NCBI GenBank assembly: GCA_045545235.1
Contig: JAZQAN010000079.1
Location: forward strand, 1-64,000
Length of the DNA: 64,000 nt
Direction of reading: 5' to 3'
Source: CAZNKU01 sp045545235
GTDB lineage: Bacteria > Bacillota > Clostridia > Monoglobales > Firm-18
This document shows, in pieces, positions 18,603 through 28,078 of the stretch (position 1 is its first letter; each line of letters opens with the position of its first letter). The position numbers were made by a program, and so were the translations under genes. The notes under the pieces are model-generated. The model had not been told where the DNA came from. It ran no database searches and saw nothing but the letters and a program-made list of their open reading frames with translations.

Positions 18603-21600
18603 ATGAAAAAAATTATATGTTTGTTATTAACGTTTATAATGCTTGTTTCATCTGCTGCAATTACATTTGCCTCTGAAGAGGAAATCTCTGAAAGCGGTGA
18701 AAAATACGTGTACAGAACCAATACTTATGATTTTGAAATGATGGGAGACCCAATGGACGTTACCGATGAAGAATTTTTCGGTGTATGGGATGCTGAAAGT
18801 CAAAGCTGGAGCACAGAATCATGGTTTAAATATGATGAATTTCCTGAAATGTGTAATGTTGTAGATGCTGTTAAAGAAGGTGACTATGACAAGGCGAAGG
18901 ATGAACTTCGCAAATACTATCTTTCAAGAAAAGATCTTTTGTATCATCAGGATGTTACATCCTTGGGTAGTGCACCAAGGCTGCAGGCTGAGCTTATGGC
19001 AAGAAATATGTATGCGGCTACAACAACAGGTACCCCTATTGAAATTTTAGATGGACTTGACGGACAGTGGAAGGTTATGACATCAAAAGAAGTTCTTACA
19101 CATGTTAAAACTGCAGTAGCATCAGGTAACCCTTATGTTTCCTTTGTAGTTGCGTCAATGGATAAGAGTAATACCCCTGCGGAAATTAAGTCAAGGGAAT
19201 CTGATGCTCCTCCAACACTTAACCTTGTTGTAAACAAGGTGGGAAAGACCTTTACCGCATCTGATGATGCTACCATTAGTGCCGGAGTTAATGCAAATAC
19301 AAACTATGGTACAGAAGAAATTATGTATGCTCAGGAATATGGCTATGTTGGCCATTGGGCAAGTGCATTTAACCCCTGGGGCGATGAGTCGTCAGATACA
19401 AAAAGAGCATATATAAAATTTGACATTTCATCACTTTCACCTACTGATACAGTAGCATCGGCAGAATTTAGCTTTACTGCCCGTGTTGCACCCGGTGGAG
19501 ATCTGGAAGAAAAAGAACTTTTGATTTACGGTTGGGAGGATGCTTCCTGGAAGGAAAGTACCATTACATGGAATACATTTACCGACTGGTTGTTCTTTAG
19601 TTGTAATGACCAGGAGGCGTGGGACTGGTATTGTCATCCTTCTGCGGATAGAAAAGGTAAGCTTTGCTATATGTGGCGAGGCACCCTTCCTGCCAGCGTT
19701 GCGCAGACATATGCTTACACCGGGGATGAAAGACATGCCTATACTTTTGTGCGACAACTTATGAGCTGTATCAACCATGTAGGTGCAAATAAGTGCGGTA
19801 GGGACAACAATTATGATAACTCCGATAAAAACCCTGACCCGTACAGAGGTCTTAGCCATCTTGATATAGCTGGTTATCTTACACAGTTACCTATCTCTTT
19901 TACCAGATTATGGGAAAGCGAACTTTTTGAAAATGATCCATCACTATTTGCTGCAATACTTAAAAATTTTATAGAAGTAGCAGACTATATGTGTGAACAT
20001 ATTGTAGAAAAAGAAGTTATTACAGGTAATATGGCTACAGCAGGGAACAGATCGCTATATCTTTTGTGTAATTTGTTCCCTGAAATAAAGCAGACAAACT
20101 ATTATTATGATTTGGTTTTGTATCACAACAAGAGAATGCTTGACCACATTGTGTATGATGACGGTGCCTGCTTTACTGCGGCATTTAACTACATAGGCAC
20201 AGAGATTGGTCCGTTTACCACACAGCTTACTTATTATAACGAAACTCAAGATAAACATTTTGGATTGCCATATGATGATTGGGCTATACAGAAACTTTAT
20301 GCAATGATTAAAAACTGGTTGTATTCAACAGCACCGGGTTGGGGAGGATATAGCTTTGCTGATTCCATTGACCACGGCAAAACATTTGTAAGTGAATTCA
20401 AAACCCGTTATAACCAATTGGTAAATATGGGGATTGATGATGAAGAGCTAAAATATGTTGCAACCAACGGTGAACAGGGTAGATTGCCTGATTTTACTTC
20501 AATATCATTCCCTGTTGCAAAGAGAACCTATATGAGAACAGACTGGGGAAAAAATGCAGTAACCCTTGCAATGATTGCAAAGGGAGACAACACCAGTCAC
20601 AGACATAATGACCAGATGAGTGTTGTTGTTACTGCATATGGCAGAGAGCTGTTGGTAGACCCTGCTTATGCAAGTATTCTTACTGATGATAAATATAAAA
20701 TAGTAAAGGGTGGCGACCATCACAACACAATTACCGTAAATGGCGGTAATATTTACGGTTCAACAGGACAGGACAGTATAGTAAAAGGTGTAGAACATAA
20801 CAAATTATATGATTATGTAACCTATACCTATGACTACGTACAGAATGCTTCCCATATGGAAAGAAGTGTACTGTTCCCTAAAAATCAGAAATTCTTTATA
20901 GTTTCTGACTATATAATGGCTTCGGATAATACAAAGAGAAACACCTTTACACAGAACTGGCATATGCTTCCTGCCGCAAATATATATATTTCCGAAAGCG
21001 GTGAATTCAGAAGTAATTTTGATTCAGGCGCAAATATAATACTTGCCCCCGTAGATGTGGAGGGTATGTCGGACATTTATCTTAAAGATTCATATTTCTG
21101 CCCTGCTACAGGTAGTTATCTTGATAATAAAAGAGGTATATTTGAAAGAGAAAGTACTGACAGTGTAAAATATGGTACAGTAATCTATCCGTACGAAAGC
21201 GGTAACGATAAAAATATTGAAACAGATGTTATCGAAACTCCTGTAACGGCAAACGGTGCAAATGCTTTCCGCATAAGAATTACTGACCCAAAAACAAATT
21301 ATACAGATACATATTATTATTTCCATCTGTATGACAAAGCACAGAAGCAGGAAATTACTTTAGGTAAATATAAGACAGATGCAACAACTGTTCTTATTCA
21401 CGAAAATATGGCAGGTAAGCTTTCCGACTTCTTTGTATATGAGGCTACATATGTTGAAAGAAGTGACATTAAGGATAAATATGTTTACAAGTCAAATAAT
21501 GGTGAAAAGACATTGGCTGTAAACTTTGCGGCAGGTAATTTCGCTGAAATTGCGTCAGATATACTTGCCGAGGAAGAACTTAAGAATATAACAGTATATG

Positions 21601-22481
21601 CGGGCTTTAATATTTCGGCATCAAGCTTTAACGGCGAAAGAATACTTGATACCAAAAAAGATGGTGCATATATTTACTACGGTGATACTCCGATAGTTGA
21701 TTGTACAGAGGAAGCTCCCGATGGTTTTGAAGAGGAAGAAGATTTCGGAGATTTCAACGGAGGCGGTTCAATGTCCGGTGGCAGTTCATCAGGCGGCAGC
21801 GGTTCGTCAGGTGGTAGCGGAGGTTCATCTTCAGGAGGTAGCTCAATGGGTGGCGGCTCATCGTCAGGTAGCGAGGTTAAACCGCCTGTAGAAGATGAAA
21901 AGGAAGAAGATAAACCTGCTGCCCCTAAACCCGTAATGCCATCATATTCTGACGTTACTGAAACTGACTGGTACTTTGAAGCCATTGAAACACTTACCAA
22001 AAAAGGTATTGTTTCCGGTGATGGTACAGGCGAATTCAAACCGGGTGACAGTGTGACTCGTGAACAGTTCTTGAAAATGCTTATTGAAGCGGCAGACATT
22101 GAAACTGACGAAAGTGAAAATACCTTTGAAGATGTTAAGGATTTATGGTATAAACCATATGTGCTTACTGCTAAAAAATTAGGTATAACAGGCGGTATTT
22201 CCGATACACAGTTTGGTATAGCCAAAAACATAACACGTCAGGATATGGCAGTTATGATTACAAGAACAATTGAGAAGCTTAATATAAAAGCCGATTTGGC
22301 TGAAACAGAAGATTTTGCAGATGCATCTGCAGTTTCCGATTATGCAAAGGATTCTGTTGCATATATGAAGGCAATAGGCTTAATCGAAGGCTTTAACAAT
22401 GAATTTAAGCCTCTTGATAACCTTACAAGAGCTGAAGCTGCAAAGATAATTTCAGGACTTTTGAAAATTATGGAAAAATAA
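18603..22481 (+). CDS. SLH-anchored heparinase II/III-type polysaccharide lyase
   Basis: This 1292-residue protein has a signal peptide (residues 1-23, ending ITFA). A DNRLRE/CBM96-like module lies at about 209-329 (FTASDDATISAGVNANTNYG to WKESTITWNTF). An alpha-toroid region (about 330-600) and a heparinase II/III-like beta-sandwich (about 630-900) follow. The latter holds the conserved DNTSHRHNDQMSVVVTAYGR with catalytic-type His and a nearby GGDHHNT. A Gly/Ser-rich linker lies at about 1052-1092 and three SLH repeats at 1115-1292. The family cleaves uronate-containing polysaccharides (heparan, alginate, related) by beta-elimination. The substrate here is unknown. Unsaturated uronates would suit the catabolic genes at 32.6-39.4 kb. 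Confidence 0.87.
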   Translation: MKKIICLLLTFIMLVSSAAITFASEEEISESGEKYVYRTNTYDFEMMGDPMDVTDEEFFGVWDAESQSWSTESWFKYDEFPEMCNVVDAVKEGDYDKAKDELRKYYLSRKDLLYHQDVTSLGSAPRLQAELMARNMYAATTTGTPIEILDGLDGQWKVMTSKEVLTHVKTAVASGNPYVSFVVASMDKSNTPAEIKSRESDAPPTLNLVVNKVGKTFTASDDATISAGVNANTNYGTEEIMYAQEYGYVGHWASAFNPWGDESSDTKRAYIKFDISSLSPTDTVASAEFSFTARVAPGGDLEEKELLIYGWEDASWKESTITWNTFTDWLFFSCNDQEAWDWYCHPSADRKGKLCYMWRGTLPASVAQTYAYTGDERHAYTFVRQLMSCINHVGANKCGRDNNYDNSDKNPDPYRGLSHLDIAGYLTQLPISFTRLWESELFENDPSLFAAILKNFIEVADYMCEHIVEKEVITGNMATAGNRSLYLLCNLFPEIKQTNYYYDLVLYHNKRMLDHIVYDDGACFTAAFNYIGTEIGPFTTQLTYYNETQDKHFGLPYDDWAIQKLYAMIKNWLYSTAPGWGGYSFADSIDHGKTFVSEFKTRYNQLVNMGIDDEELKYVATNGEQGRLPDFTSISFPVAKRTYMRTDWGKNAVTLAMIAKGDNTSHRHNDQMSVVVTAYGRELLVDPAYASILTDDKYKIVKGGDHHNTITVNGGNIYGSTGQDSIVKGVEHNKLYDYVTYTYDYVQNASHMERSVLFPKNQKFFIVSDYIMASDNTKRNTFTQNWHMLPAANIYISESGEFRSNFDSGANIILAPVDVEGMSDIYLKDSYFCPATGSYLDNKRGIFERESTDSVKYGTVIYPYESGNDKNIETDVIETPVTANGANAFRIRITDPKTNYTDTYYYFHLYDKAQKQEITLGKYKTDATTVLIHENMAGKLSDFFVYEATYVERSDIKDKYVYKSNNGEKTLAVNFAAGNFAEIASDILAEEELKNITVYAGFNISASSFNGERILDTKKDGAYIYYGDTPIVDCTEEAPDGFEEEEDFGDFNGGGSMSGGSSSGGSGSSGGSGGSSSGGSSMGGGSSSGSEVKPPVEDEKEEDKPAAPKPVMPSYSDVTETDWYFEAIETLTKKGIVSGDGTGEFKPGDSVTREQFLKMLIEAADIETDESENTFEDVKDLWYKPYVLTAKKLGITGGISDTQFGIAKNITRQDMAVMITRTIEKLNIKADLAETEDFADASAVSDYAKDSVAYMKAIGLIEGFNNEFKPLDNLTRAEAAKIISGLLKIMEK

Positions 22482-22511
22482 TTTAAATCACTTGGTGGCG
22501 TAAGTTGAGTA

Positions 22512-22545
22512 AAACAGCACTATGGTTTATGCCATAGTGCTGTTT
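22512..22545 (+). terminator. Hairpin after the SLH operon
   Basis: A perfect 14-bp stem, AAACAGCACTATGG (22512-22525) with CCATAGTGCTGTTT (22532-22545), has a 6-nt loop. The following sequence is only weakly T-rich, so termination may be partial and may allow readthrough into the esterase gene. Confidence 0.6.
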
Positions 22546-22567
22546 GGTATTAGCAGGAGATTTTAAT

Positions 22568-23857
22568 ATGAACAAATACAGGAATTTGGAATTACAAAAA
22601 AAGACAAATACAAAAAAGGAAGAATATAGATATTTTGTAGGTACTACTATAAAAAATCCACTTCAATATGAAATTGGAGAAAAAATGATATTCAAGATTC
22701 GTGTTGCGCATATGGATGAGTATATTGATATTCCTTATATATGCTATCACTTAGTAAGTGATGACGGTCAAGATAGTGAGGGCTATATAGCTAAGGCGGA
22801 TGATGGTTGGTTTTACATAGAAACTTCCATATCAAAAAGTGGGTTTGTATATGTACAGGCTAAAGCCTGCGATGAAAACAAGCAACTGATAGAAGGAATA
22901 GCTGCTTATAATGGAAGTGCCGGAGCTGATGTTAAAAATATTTTGTGTGCCACAAAAACACCAAAAGATTATTTGGATTTTTGGAATAAGTTAAAGACAG
23001 AGGTTGAAACAATAAAGCCAGAGGTTTTATTCTGTGAAAAAATTGAAGATATTGAACATCCCGGGTTTGAAATTTTTGATATGCGTATAAAGACGGTAAC
23101 AAGTGAATATGTTTCGGTTTTTGTATCGTATCCGAAAAATGCTGAAAAAAATAGTCTTAAATTTGCTATGTTTTTTCAGGGATACGGAGTTGAAGGTGCA
23201 ACACCTGAACTTATTGAAGGTTATTTTACTGTTGTTGTTAACGCACATAGTATGCCAAATGGGGAAAGTAATGAATACTATGCTAATTTAAGAGATAATG
23301 TACTTAAGGGTTACGGATATGATACTGTGGAAAACGAAAGCCCTGAAACTACATATTGGGCAAAAATGCTTTCAAGAGATTTTCAGGCTTTGCGTTATTT
23401 TGAAAATCACGAGCTTTTGAACAAACGGGATTATTTTTTTGTAGGAAGCAGTCAGGGTGGGATGCAGGCATGCAATATGGCGGCACATTTTGACAAAACT
23501 ACTGCTTTGATTATGAATGTACCGTGGCTTTCGGATGTTTACGGACCTGAGCTTGGAGGAAGAAGAACAAATACAATGCCAAAGGGGTATGGTGTAACGT
23601 ATTTTGACACCGCGGTTGCAGCACAGTATTTAAAATGTCCTGTATACATTATTTCGGGGCTTGGTGATGAAGTTTGTAGTGCGAGTACACAGATGGTACT
23701 TTTTAATTCAATAAAATCACCAAAATACATTGAATTTTATCAGAATAAAATTCATTCCTGTACAATTCCATGGGATAATTGTATGTATAATCTGGGAGAC
23801 TTGAATATTAAAGAAAAATATAATAAACTTACTTTTAAGTATTATGATTGGATATAG
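22568..23857 (+). CDS. Acetylxylan esterase / cephalosporin-C deacetylase family (CE7-like) alpha/beta-hydrolase
   Basis: This 429-residue protein has an N-terminal beta domain and a C-terminal alpha/beta-hydrolase domain of the AXE1 type. The nucleophile elbow is GSSQGGMQA (about residue 294), the acid lies in SGLGDEV (about 365) and the His in NKIHSC (about 396). The family removes acetyl groups from carbohydrates. No signal peptide is seen, so it would act on imported acetylated sugars. The ATG at 22568 follows AGCAGGAG. It heads a three-gene esterase/amidohydrolase unit: the next gene starts 23 nt downstream. Confidence 0.83.
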   Translation: MNKYRNLELQKKTNTKKEEYRYFVGTTIKNPLQYEIGEKMIFKIRVAHMDEYIDIPYICYHLVSDDGQDSEGYIAKADDGWFYIETSISKSGFVYVQAKACDENKQLIEGIAAYNGSAGADVKNILCATKTPKDYLDFWNKLKTEVETIKPEVLFCEKIEDIEHPGFEIFDMRIKTVTSEYVSVFVSYPKNAEKNSLKFAMFFQGYGVEGATPELIEGYFTVVVNAHSMPNGESNEYYANLRDNVLKGYGYDTVENESPETTYWAKMLSRDFQALRYFENHELLNKRDYFFVGSSQGGMQACNMAAHFDKTTALIMNVPWLSDVYGPELGGRRTNTMPKGYGVTYFDTAVAAQYLKCPVYIISGLGDEVCSASTQMVLFNSIKSPKYIEFYQNKIHSCTIPWDNCMYNLGDLNIKEKYNKLTFKYYDWI

Positions 23858-23880
23858 TTGCATTTAAAAGGAGAATTAAC

Positions 23881-24768
23881 ATGAAAATTTTTGATGGTCA
23901 TTTGCATATAGGCGGATATAAAAAACCTGACCCTGCAGGTTTACTTGAAAAGATGGCAGAATGTGGGGTATATGGTGGAAGTATATTTTCAATTGACCCT
24001 GAGGATAAAGCCTTTTCTTATGAAGAACGAATAGATAATTTGTTTTCCTGGGTTAAGGGATACGAGGACAGATTATTCCCTGTAGCATGGCTTCATCCAT
24101 ATGAAGAAAATATATTTGACAAGGTAAAGGAATGTGCAGACAGAGGTGTATGTGCATTTAAGTTTATTGCAAATAATTATTATGTAAATGAAGAAATACC
24201 TACAAAGGTATTTAAGTTTATTGAGGAACTTGGTAAACCTATTGTTTTTCATTCGGGTATTCTTTATGATTTTGATGTTAATTGTGAATATAACAGACCG
24301 GGAAACTGGGAATGCTTTATGCATTATAAAAATCTTAAATTTGTTATGGCACATTGCAGTCATCCGTGGTCAGATGAATGTATATTGCTTTATGGTAAAT
24401 TCAGATGGATTGGAAACCATGCAAAGTGTGCAGCTCGTGGAGAACATACAGTTTATAAGAATTTTCCGTGGGTTGAAAATCATATTGATGAAAATGGAAT
24501 ATGTAGTGTGCCCGAGCTTTATGTAGATATAGCCCCCGGACCTAATAAAATTTACAAGAAGGACGTTCTTTCAAAGCTTTGCTCTTATTATCCTACAGGA
24601 GAAAGAATTATATTCGGTACCGATACATATGTTGAAGATTATCCTGTAGATACAGTAAAGGAATGGCTTGCGTTTGAAAAAGAAATTTTAGATTCACAAA
24701 ATGCATCTATAGAATTTCGAGAGAATTTATATAGAAACAGTCTGATGTCTTTTTTGGGAAAATGCTAA
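23881..24768 (+). CDS. Amidohydrolase-superfamily (TIM-barrel) metalloenzyme
   Basis: This 295-residue protein opens with a metal-binding DGHLHIGGY (residues 5-13). It continues with VFHSGILYDF (about residue 122), FVMAHCSHPWSD (about 155) and a late FGTDTYVEDYP (about 243) supplying the Asp ligand. It resembles amidohydrolase-related (Amidohydro_2) proteins that act as lactonases, decarboxylases or deacetylases. In a carbohydrate locus a sugar lactonase role is reasonable but unproven. The ATG at 23881 follows AAAAGGAG. Confidence 0.78.
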   Translation: MKIFDGHLHIGGYKKPDPAGLLEKMAECGVYGGSIFSIDPEDKAFSYEERIDNLFSWVKGYEDRLFPVAWLHPYEENIFDKVKECADRGVCAFKFIANNYYVNEEIPTKVFKFIEELGKPIVFHSGILYDFDVNCEYNRPGNWECFMHYKNLKFVMAHCSHPWSDECILLYGKFRWIGNHAKCAARGEHTVYKNFPWVENHIDENGICSVPELYVDIAPGPNKIYKKDVLSKLCSYYPTGERIIFGTDTYVEDYPVDTVKEWLAFEKEILDSQNASIEFRENLYRNSLMSFLGKC

Positions 24769-24788
24769 AATAATTGCGGAGGGTTTTG

Positions 24789-25910
24789 ATGAAATATTTT
24801 GAAGAGTATAATTCAAATAGTTATGCCGGAAGCGGAAATCAATTATATTTTGAAATGGATGAAAATGAAGTTCGCAAAGGGCGTATATTATATAAAATAT
24901 CAGTAGGCGGAGAATATAATTATTCTCTGTTGTTTTCAAATATTATAGACAGTACATACGCAGACGGTACTGTAAGTCAAAAAAATCTTATTTGTGACAA
25001 CTGGACCATTCACGGTGCAAAAATCGGAAAATGCAAGTATGTTAATAACGAAAAAGAACTTGCGGAACTTACTATGGAATGTGAAGGTGCAGATATAGAG
25101 GTTTTTGATTTTACGGATATTACCTTCGGTGGTAAAAGTAGTAAGGAGATTGTTGGTGGAGAATTCTTTTGTTCTGATCCTGTGAAAATAAGCTTTAGAA
25201 AAGGTGAATATCTGTGCCTTGAGATTATCTTTTCGGGAACAAAAATCCCATATCACGAAGAAAGCTTGTTGCCTGTTTTTGTTGAAGAAAACGGAGTATG
25301 GAAGTATTCAAAGTTTATGCCTTTTGCCGGTATGATAGGCTGTGACAGAAAGGTAAAGTCAAAAGTCGCCTATTTTGGTGATTCTATAACTCAGGGAATA
25401 GGGACAAAGCCAAATTCATATTTGCATTGGAATGCATTACTTTCCGAAAAACTTGGAAATGAATATTCTTACTGGAATTTGGGTATAGGTTACGGAAGGG
25501 CAAATGATGCGGCGTCTGATGGTGCGTGGCTTTATAAGGCGAAGCAAAACGATATAATATTTATTTGCTTTGGTGCAAACGATATTTTGAGAGGCTTTTC
25601 CGAAAAACAAATAAAAGCCGATTTGCTTTACATTGTAGAGTCACTTAAAAATCTTGGTAAAAAGGTTGTATTACAAACAATACCTCCCTTCAACTATAAT
25701 GAGGAAACCACTAAAAAGTGGAATGAAGTAAATAAATACATTCTTACGGAATTGAAAGAAAAAGTGGATTTAGTATTTGATAATACCCAATATCTTGGTA
25801 AAAAGGAAAAGCCGCAGGATGCAATATACGGAGGACACCCCAATGAAGAAGGGTGTAAACTTTGGGCAGATACTCTTTTTGAAAAAATAAAATTTTTCTT
25901 TTGTATATAA
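24789..25910 (+). CDS. SGNH/GDSL-family esterase
   Basis: This 373-residue protein has an N-terminal beta-sandwich region (about 1-180), as in two-domain SGNH carbohydrate esterases, and a C-terminal SGNH hydrolase domain. Block I is YFGDSITQGIG (catalytic Ser about residue 199), block III FGANDILRG (about 262) and block V GGHPNEEG (about 347, catalytic His). No signal peptide is seen. It probably deacetylates sugars together with the upstream CE7-like esterase. The ATG at 24789 follows GGAGGG and the gene ends before a strong terminator. Confidence 0.83.
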   Translation: MKYFEEYNSNSYAGSGNQLYFEMDENEVRKGRILYKISVGGEYNYSLLFSNIIDSTYADGTVSQKNLICDNWTIHGAKIGKCKYVNNEKELAELTMECEGADIEVFDFTDITFGGKSSKEIVGGEFFCSDPVKISFRKGEYLCLEIIFSGTKIPYHEESLLPVFVEENGVWKYSKFMPFAGMIGCDRKVKSKVAYFGDSITQGIGTKPNSYLHWNALLSEKLGNEYSYWNLGIGYGRANDAASDGAWLYKAKQNDIIFICFGANDILRGFSEKQIKADLLYIVESLKNLGKKVVLQTIPPFNYNEETTKKWNEVNKYILTELKEKVDLVFDNTQYLGKKEKPQDAIYGGHPNEEGCKLWADTLFEKIKFFFCI

Positions 25911-25980
25911 CTAAATTCAACTTGCAACTTGTTGCGATTTTTATATAAAAATAATTGGTATTGAAATGTTTGAATTTAAA

Positions 25981-26013
25981 AAAACCTTGTATGAATAATT
26001 AATACAAGGTTTT
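25981..26013 (+). terminator. Terminator of the esterase operon
   Basis: The stem AAAACCTTGTAT (25981-25992) with ATACAAGGTTTT (26002-26013) is followed by TTTCTACC. It closes the rightward unit. Confidence 0.8.
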
Positions 26014-26031
26014 TTCTACCTTGTCACTTCA

Positions 26032-26190
26032 CTAAAACAAATTTTTAAAATCAATATTTTTAGTAGATTTTATGTTAAATTTATATAGCTTTACATTACT
26101 TTTGGGTGAACATATGACAGGAAGATGATATGCAACATTTTCGGACATCAGTACTATATCAATTATTGTGTAATGATGCTTTCTGTAGCT
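26032..26190 (-). pseudogene. Possible decayed 3' end of a leftward gene
   Basis: A startless 53-codon open frame on the minus strand reads like protein (IDIVLMSENVAYHLPVICS in its middle) and ends at a TAG at 26032. It lies in the 557-bp gap between the esterase unit and the XRE fusion gene and has no ribosome site. I do not recognise the family. Apart from this and the hairpins nearby, the gap 25911-26467 shows only the promoter listed separately. Confidence 0.3.
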
Positions 26191-26410
26191 TTAAAATTGA
26201 GGTTACATTTATTTTGTCAAGTAGTATGTGATAAAGAGTATATTATTGAGTTGAAAAGTGTAAAATCTATATATAAGCACTTTGTATAAAATGTTGAAAT
26301 GTAAATAAGAGTATGCAATAAATTTGCATATTTTTTTCTTTTTTGTAATAATATTTATTTATAAAACAAAATAGCAACCATAAGTTGCTAAAAATTCAAA
26401 GCAAAGTTGA

Positions 26411-26439
26411 TTGACAATATATGGTAGTTTTGATAGTAT
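26411..26439 (+). promoter_or_regulatory. Sigma-A-type promoter of the XRE-mutase gene
   Basis: TTGACA (26411-26416), a 17-bp spacer and TAGTAT (26434-26439) lie about 29 bp before the ATG, close to an AAGGAGTG ribosome site. Confidence 0.75.
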
Positions 26440-26467
26440 GGGTAATAAGTAAGGAGTGTTTATATAA

Positions 26468-28078
26468 ATGAAAATAGGAGAAAAAATAGCAAATCTTAGA
26501 ATTTTATCAAAAATGTCTCAGGAAGAACTTGCGGGAATTTTAGATGTATCAAGACAATCCATTTCAAAATGGGAAATGGATCAGGCGTTACCCCAGTTAG
26601 ACAAGGTTATACAGTTGTGTGATTTTTTTAAGATTTCAACCGACCAGTTACTCTGTGATAAAATTAAAATTAGTAAAACAAATATGGGTGGAAATAAATA
26701 TTTTGGTACTGATGGTTTCAGAGGAGAAGCAAATGTTACGTTAACATCTATGCAAGCGTATAAGGTTGGAAGATTCTTGGGGTGGTATTATTCAAATGAA
26801 ATTTCAGGATGCAGAGCAAATCATCGTCCTAAAATCGTAATTGGTAAAGACACAAGACGTTCAAGCTATATGCTAGAATACTCAATAGTTGCAGGAATTA
26901 CAGCATCGGGTGCAGATGCATATATGCTTCATGTTACGACAACGCCCAGTGTTTCTTACGTGGCAAGGCAGGATGAATTTGACTGCGGTATTATGATAAC
27001 TGCTTCACACAATCCGTTTTACGATAATGGTATTAAAGTTATAAATAAATACGGAGAAAAGCTTGATGATAAAACAACAGCGCTCATTGAAGCATATTTA
27101 GATGGTGAATTAAGTGCTTTAGGTGTTACAGGAGAGGATTTACCATTAGCAACAAGGGAACGAATAGGATGTATAATAGACTATTCTTCCGGAAGAAACA
27201 GGTATTTAGGATACCTTATTTCATTAGCATCCCACTCATATAAAAATTTAAAAATAGGGTTAGATTGCGCAAACGGAGCTGCTTGGATGATTGCAAAGTC
27301 AGTGTTTGCAGCTTTAGGTGCTCAGGTAACAATAATTGGCGCAGAGCCTGACGGGCTAAATGTTAATGAGAATAGTGGTTCAACACACATTGAAAAACTT
27401 TGCAAGCTCGTAAAGGAAAAGCGACTTGATGTAGGGTTTGCCTTTGATGGAGACGCAGACAGATGTATTGCAGTAGATGGCAACGGAGAAGTGGTTGATG
27501 GCGACAAGATGCTTTACCTTTTGGGCAAAAGATTAAAATTAAGAGGAATGCTTAATCATAATACAGTTGTTGCTACAATTATGTCTAACAGTGGTTTTTT
27601 TGCCAGTCTTGAAGAAGCGGGCATAAAATGTGAACAGACAAATGTAGGAGATAGATTTGTTTATGAGTGTATGCAAAAGAAAGGTTATGACCTTGGCGGT
27701 GAGCAGTCTGGTCACGTTATAATAAAGAAATATGCAACAACCGGTGATGGAATTTTAACTGCAATTATGGTCGCTGAAGAAATTTGTGATTCAAAACGTT
27801 CTCTTGCAGAGCTTGTGGCACCTGTTAAACTTTATCCTCAATATACAAAGAATATAAGAGTTAATGATAAGACAGGTCTGCTTAAAGATAAAGCTGTTTT
27901 AGAAATAAAAGAGGAAGTTGAGAAGCTTATTGCCGGTAAGGGTAGAGTACTTCTTCGTCCAAGTGGTACCGAGCCGGTTGTAAGGGTAATGGTTGAAAGT
28001 GAATCGGAAGAAAAATGTGCTGAATATGTAGAAATGATTGCAGATACAATAATAAAAGGGGGATATGGTGATGAATAA
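26468..28078 (+). CDS. XRE helix-turn-helix fused to a phosphohexomutase (GlmM/PMM-like)
   Basis: This 536-residue fusion has an XRE-type HTH at residues 1-65 (SQEELAGILDVSRQSISKWE). It joins directly to a complete alpha-D-phosphohexomutase. All mutase motifs are present: KYFGTDGFRG (about 78), the phosphoserine loop ITASHNPFYDNG (about 177), the metal loop FDGDADRC (about 327), the sugar loop GGEQSGH (about 411) and the phosphate loop RPSGTEP (about 497). GTDGFRG and the general layout are closest to phosphoglucosamine mutase. It may act as a sugar-phosphate-sensing regulator, or as an enzyme tethered to DNA. It overlaps the next gene by 8 nt, which indicates translational coupling. No frameshift or stop separates the two parts. 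Confidence 0.85.
   Translation: MKIGEKIANLRILSKMSQEELAGILDVSRQSISKWEMDQALPQLDKVIQLCDFFKISTDQLLCDKIKISKTNMGGNKYFGTDGFRGEANVTLTSMQAYKVGRFLGWYYSNEISGCRANHRPKIVIGKDTRRSSYMLEYSIVAGITASGADAYMLHVTTTPSVSYVARQDEFDCGIMITASHNPFYDNGIKVINKYGEKLDDKTTALIEAYLDGELSALGVTGEDLPLATRERIGCIIDYSSGRNRYLGYLISLASHSYKNLKIGLDCANGAAWMIAKSVFAALGAQVTIIGAEPDGLNVNENSGSTHIEKLCKLVKEKRLDVGFAFDGDADRCIAVDGNGEVVDGDKMLYLLGKRLKLRGMLNHNTVVATIMSNSGFFASLEEAGIKCEQTNVGDRFVYECMQKKGYDLGGEQSGHVIIKKYATTGDGILTAIMVAEEICDSKRSLAELVAPVKLYPQYTKNIRVNDKTGLLKDKAVLEIKEEVEKLIAGKGRVLLRPSGTEPVVRVMVESESEEKCAEYVEMIADTIIKGGYGDE

Noticed and set aside
21677..22231. 184-codon minus-strand frame across the Gly/Ser linker and SLH repeats
   Set aside because: It is a low-complexity shadow (Pro/Ser-rich) of the glycine-rich linker coding sequence.
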